Source: a virus. From it: a DNA stretch of 43,056 nucleotides. A program made the position numbers and the translations under genes. The DNA lies in the IMG/VR virus record IMGVR_UViG_3300033153_004821, positions 1 to 43,056 of that record; one strand, written 5' to 3'. Every line of letters begins with the position of its first letter. Position 1 is the stretch's first letter. Below the pieces are notes generated by a model, which saw nothing but the letters and a program-made list of their open reading frames with translations, made no database searches and was not told the DNA's origin. Positions 40,513-43,056 of the stretch are shown in pieces.

Positions 40513-40592
40513 TGTCCCCGGCAGGATTCGAACCTGCGGCAGTCGGCATCCTTTTCTGCATGAACGTGCGGAACCAATTCCGCCACGGGGAC
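40513..40592 (-). tRNA. tRNA-like gene, long-variable-arm type, anticodon unclear
   Basis: A perfect 7-bp acceptor GTCCCCG/CGGGGAC with discriminator A, an A-box GTGGCGGAATTGG, a self-complementary D arm GCGGAA-TTGG-TTCCGC, and a perfect T arm GCAGG-TTCGAAT-CCTGC are all present. The 12-base variable region suggests a Leu/Ser-type tRNA. The anticodon arm does not pair well: the standard register gives CGTTC-ATGCAGA-AAAGG with loop anticodon GCA. It is therefore a diverged, modified or nonfunctional tRNA. It separates RecT from the 58-aa gene. Confidence 0.6.
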
Positions 40593-40603
40593 TTATTTGC
40601 TTT

Positions 40604-41488
40604 TCAATCCCGCATAAATGCAGGCTCTTCGTTTTCCGCATCCTTCAATTCATCAATCTGCTTTTTTGCTTTTGCCTTGGTCTCGGGGTCGGCTTCATCT
40701 TCAAAAACAGTGTCTATAATTTCACTTCCAGCTTCGTTCTTGATTTGATCTTCTGCCGATACCTGTGCCTCTATAAAAGTCTCCCGCTCGTCAATAGCTG
40801 CACCTCTTGCAAAGTCCTCAAGGATTGACTTAGGTAGGAATTTAGCAAGCTGCCGTATTGCCGTCTTTTTCGCCATAGCCTCATAGTGATATTTCCAAGC
40901 CGGTGAATCCGGCGCTTTCGACAGTTGGCGAAAACGTTCTATCTCATCGGCTCGCAGAACCACTGTTTGCGAGTCAACTCCGTCAACCTCTGCCGTTGCA
41001 TAAACAGCAATCATTTTTCCAGTCGGTTTCTCATAGCTGAATGGGTGTTTGACCGTAAACTGACCGTCAATCCTTTTAATCTCAACCTTATCTTTTTCAG
41101 ACTCATAAACACAGTGAGCGGATATGGCCTTTACTTTACCGCTCCTGTACGCTAATTCGATCAAGCCCAGATAGCCGATTTGAAACTGTGCCTCTAAGCC
41201 CCTGTTTTTATCTTTGTATGGCACAAGATAAGCTAAGCCCCGTGTGTCAATATCAAGATCAAGACTTGCCGATATGCTGGCAGCCTTACAGATACTTGGC
41301 ACAGAGCATTTTTGTAACGTTGGGTTCTGGCAGATAGTGGTATAAACCATCTTAGCGAACCGTTCAGCCATTTTGTCGGCTTCTTTGCCGATAGCATTGG
41401 GCAGGTTGTCTTTGAAAAGACTGATAGTACCCTTTGCCATCAATGATTGTTTGATTGTCTGTAATTTGTTTGGCATTTGATTAGACAT
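40604..41488 (-). CDS. recT: RecT-family single-strand annealing protein
   Basis: A 294-residue RecT protein: a helical start, CSVPSICKAASISASLDLDI near residue 60, IGYLGLIELAYRSGKVKAI near residue 103, and the signature YHYEAMAKKTAIRQLAKFLP near residue 200; the last 60 residues are acidic and probably flexible. It anneals complementary single strands in phage recombination. The ATG at 41488 follows GGAG by 9 bases and overlaps the Rad50-like stop by 8 bases, which couples the two. Confidence 0.93.
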   Translation of the reverse strand: MSNQMPNKLQTIKQSLMAKGTISLFKDNLPNAIGKEADKMAERFAKMVYTTICQNPTLQKCSVPSICKAASISASLDLDIDTRGLAYLVPYKDKNRGLEAQFQIGYLGLIELAYRSGKVKAISAHCVYESEKDKVEIKRIDGQFTVKHPFSYEKPTGKMIAVYATAEVDGVDSQTVVLRADEIERFRQLSKAPDSPAWKYHYEAMAKKTAIRQLAKFLPKSILEDFARGAAIDERETFIEAQVSAEDQIKNEAGSEIIDTVFEDEADPETKAKAKKQIDELKDAENEEPAFMRD

Positions 41489-43056
41489 TCTGCAATACTC
41501 CTTCCCGTTCAATTTTGAGTTCTTTTACATTTTCTACTGCAAACAGCTTTATGGTCTGTGTATCCGCCTCAATCGGCAGTGTTAAACTTTCGGAGTGATC
41601 AATGAACACTGGAGCTGATACCCCATAATGTTCTGACATAACATTTACAATATCAATCCCGCAGAATATCCTTTGGCCTGTTGACAGATCAGAGTAAGGA
41701 ACACCGTTGTAGATTGCCACACAGGTCTCCTCGATTGAGCCGTTCAGGTTGTTGTCAAATAACTTAAACTCTACATGCTTGAATTTGCCATTTACGGTCT
41801 GCTCAATTAGCTTGCTTTCAGAGGCTTTGTACTGGTCAATATCATTAAGTTGAGCATCAACATTGGCTATCTTTCCGGCCAGTTCTTTTTCCTTTTGCTC
41901 AAGTTCTGCTATTCGGGTTTTATCCTGCTTTAGCCGGTCGACATGTGCCAAGGCTTTGTCAAGTTGAGAAATGGCGTTCTGTTTTTCGGTTCGATGGCGA
42001 TCTATTTCCTGCAATTGCTCACTTATAGGTTTACCAATTTCGGCTTGAGTCTTTTTGATCAACCTGTCAAACTCGTTCCAGAATTTATCCTGCTCCGGCG
42101 GTTTGGTCTCGTTGGCTGCAATCTGCTTGTCAATTTCGGCAAACCGTTTCTCTTTTTTGTCTCTGGCTTTTTGCAGTTTGGCTTCTTTGGCTTCGAGGTC
42201 TGTTTGGAATTGTTTTATTTCTTCCTCGTATTTGGCGATTGATTTCTTACAAACATCGACATCAGCTTTAATCTCGTTGCCTTCCTTGATTATCTTTGCC
42301 AGATGTTTTTTGCGGGCCTCATCAAGCTCTGCTATTTTTTCGGCAGGTAACTTCTGCCCGCAAACATAACACGTATCACTAACAGGAGCATCCGATGCCT
42401 CGTTATAATCGGATCTAATGTTGTTAAGGTGAGTCATTGATGCCTCAAGTTCGGCTTTGTCGTTTCTCAACGCCCCACTCTTAGCCCCAATTGCACTCGA
42501 TGCGTTAAATACATCCTGCTGCAACTGACCTATGTAAATCTCGATCTCAGCCTTTTCGTCCAGTAAATCCTTTATGCCAGTGGTATCGCTTTTCAGTTCA
42601 CCTTCACGTTGAATCTTTTTCTTTTCCAGTTCGTTGATTAAAGCTATTTTTTCCTGTCTGACCTTTTCGGCCTCAAATAACTTTTTACGTTTTTCGTCCA
42701 AGACGGCTATCTCAGCCTTAATCTTATCTCTCTCTTTGTCGATACCAGCAGTATCAACCTGATCAACATAACCGTTGCCGCCGAATCCCTTCTGGATTTC
42801 GTCAATCCGAGGATTGATTTCACCCCGTTCCTTTTCATATCCTTTTTTCTGATTAGCTAAAACCTTCTTGTATTCGTCAATGGACCTGCCGTTAAGCTCA
42901 TCGAGCAGGGTATCAAAGCCTTGCGGGGTTCCAATTTCACCGGCAATATCTAAGAGAACTTTCCGCCGATCTGACCAGTGCAGTTTACCGTTGAAATAAT
43001 CCAGGTCGGTTAATAGTTTGAAAGTATCCTCGGCGATAAGTTCCGTAATATAATCC
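41481..43056 (-). CDS. Rad50/SbcC-like ATPase, C-terminal part (gene crosses the circular join)
   Basis: This is the rest of the 649-residue ATPase begun at 425. It starts with FNGKLHWSDRRKVLLDIAGE, a segment typical of phage Rad50-like proteins, then long coiled coils interrupted by CYVCGQ, a zinc-hook CxxC. The C-terminal lobe has the signature SDLSTGQRIFCG and Walker B APVFIDHSESL. The reading frame runs through the window end without a stop. It would form a dimer that tethers or processes DNA ends. No Mre11/SbcD-type nuclease is seen in the genome. Confidence 0.88.
   Translation of the reverse strand, partial: DYITELIAEDTFKLLTDLDYFNGKLHWSDRRKVLLDIAGEIGTPQGFDTLLDELNGRSIDEYKKVLANQKKGYEKERGEINPRIDEIQKGFGGNGYVDQVDTAGIDKERDKIKAEIAVLDEKRKKLFEAEKVRQEKIALINELEKKKIQREGELKSDTTGIKDLLDEKAEIEIYIGQLQQDVFNASSAIGAKSGALRNDKAELEASMTHLNNIRSDYNEASDAPVSDTCYVCGQKLPAEKIAELDEARKKHLAKIIKEGNEIKADVDVCKKSIAKYEEEIKQFQTDLEAKEAKLQKARDKKEKRFAEIDKQIAANETKPPEQDKFWNEFDRLIKKTQAEIGKPISEQLQEIDRHRTEKQNAISQLDKALAHVDRLKQDKTRIAELEQKEKELAGKIANVDAQLNDIDQYKASESKLIEQTVNGKFKHVEFKLFDNNLNGSIEETCVAIYNGVPYSDLSTGQRIFCGIDIVNVMSEHYGVSAPVFIDHSESLTLPIEADTQTIKLFAVENVKELKIEREGVLQNV
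43006..43056. repeat. 51-bp copy of the window start (circular overlap)
   Basis: These 51 bases are identical to positions 1-51. Merging them keeps the Rad50-like gene in frame, so the window is a circular molecule of 43,005 bp (or a circularly permuted one) cut at an arbitrary point rather than one with a true short terminal repeat. Confidence 0.92.

Noticed and set aside
40504-40641. N-terminal extension of the 58-aa gene
   Set aside because: It would translate the tRNA-like element; the ATG or GTG just after it has a ribosome site.

Overview
The window is a complete, circularly permuted genome of a temperate tailed phage with a long non-contractile tail (siphovirus type). The first 51 bases recur as the last 51, and merging them gives a 43,005-bp circle. 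One long gene (Rad50/SbcC-like ATPase) stays in frame across the join. Almost every gene lies on the minus strand; only the integrase is on the plus strand. Many starts have clear AAGGAG-like ribosome binding sites, and three sigma70-type promoters can be read directly. The host is not certain. The integrase resembles, from memory, a type common in Planctomycetota, and the attachment site copies part of a bacterial tRNA-Thr(CGT) gene, so a planctomycete or other PVC-like bacterium is a tentative guess.

Layout in the direction of minus-strand transcription (high to low coordinates, passing through the join). (1) Lysogeny region, 1.5-3.6 kb: a small gene and an excisionase-like gene broken by an in-frame TGA, closed by a strong terminator; the attP region with half a tRNA-Thr gene and flanking short repeats; then the integrase. 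(2) Early region, from 1.4 kb leftward through the join to about 34 kb: an exported lysozyme-like protein, a winged-helix protein, the Rad50/SbcC-like ATPase, RecT, an MBL-fold hydrolase, a NinB-like protein, a replication initiator with internal iterons, a DnaC-type loader, a RusA resolvase, a run of small genes including a cysteine-rich hexapeptide-repeat protein, and a YiiX/NlpC-like hydrolase. Two tRNA-like sequences with odd anticodon arms also lie here.

(3) Virion region, 33.7 to 6.1 kb: small and large terminase, a consensus promoter, portal, MuF-like protein, protease-scaffold, decoration protein, major capsid protein, connectors, a beta-helix protein and a second large structural protein placed among the connector genes, tail terminator, two paralogous tail tube genes, frameshifted tail chaperone, tape measure, and M-, L-, K- and J-like tail tip genes. 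A five-gene block of glycosyltransferases, a PIG-L-type deacetylase and methyltransferase-like proteins is translationally coupled into this operon between the tail terminator and tail tube genes. (4) Accessory operon, 5.9 to 3.7 kb: driven by a strong promoter with an overlapping palindromic operator, encoding DUF2958, DUF932 and small proteins.

The genes fit one life cycle: tRNA-directed integration, RecT-type recombination and initiator/DnaC replication, terminase packaging, and a lambda-like tail. Unusual points are the sugar-modification island in the tail operon, the cysteine-ladder hexapeptide protein, the TGA-interrupted excisionase, an attP carrying the 5' rather than the 3' half of its tRNA, and the absence of a recognisable CI-type repressor or a standard lysis cassette.
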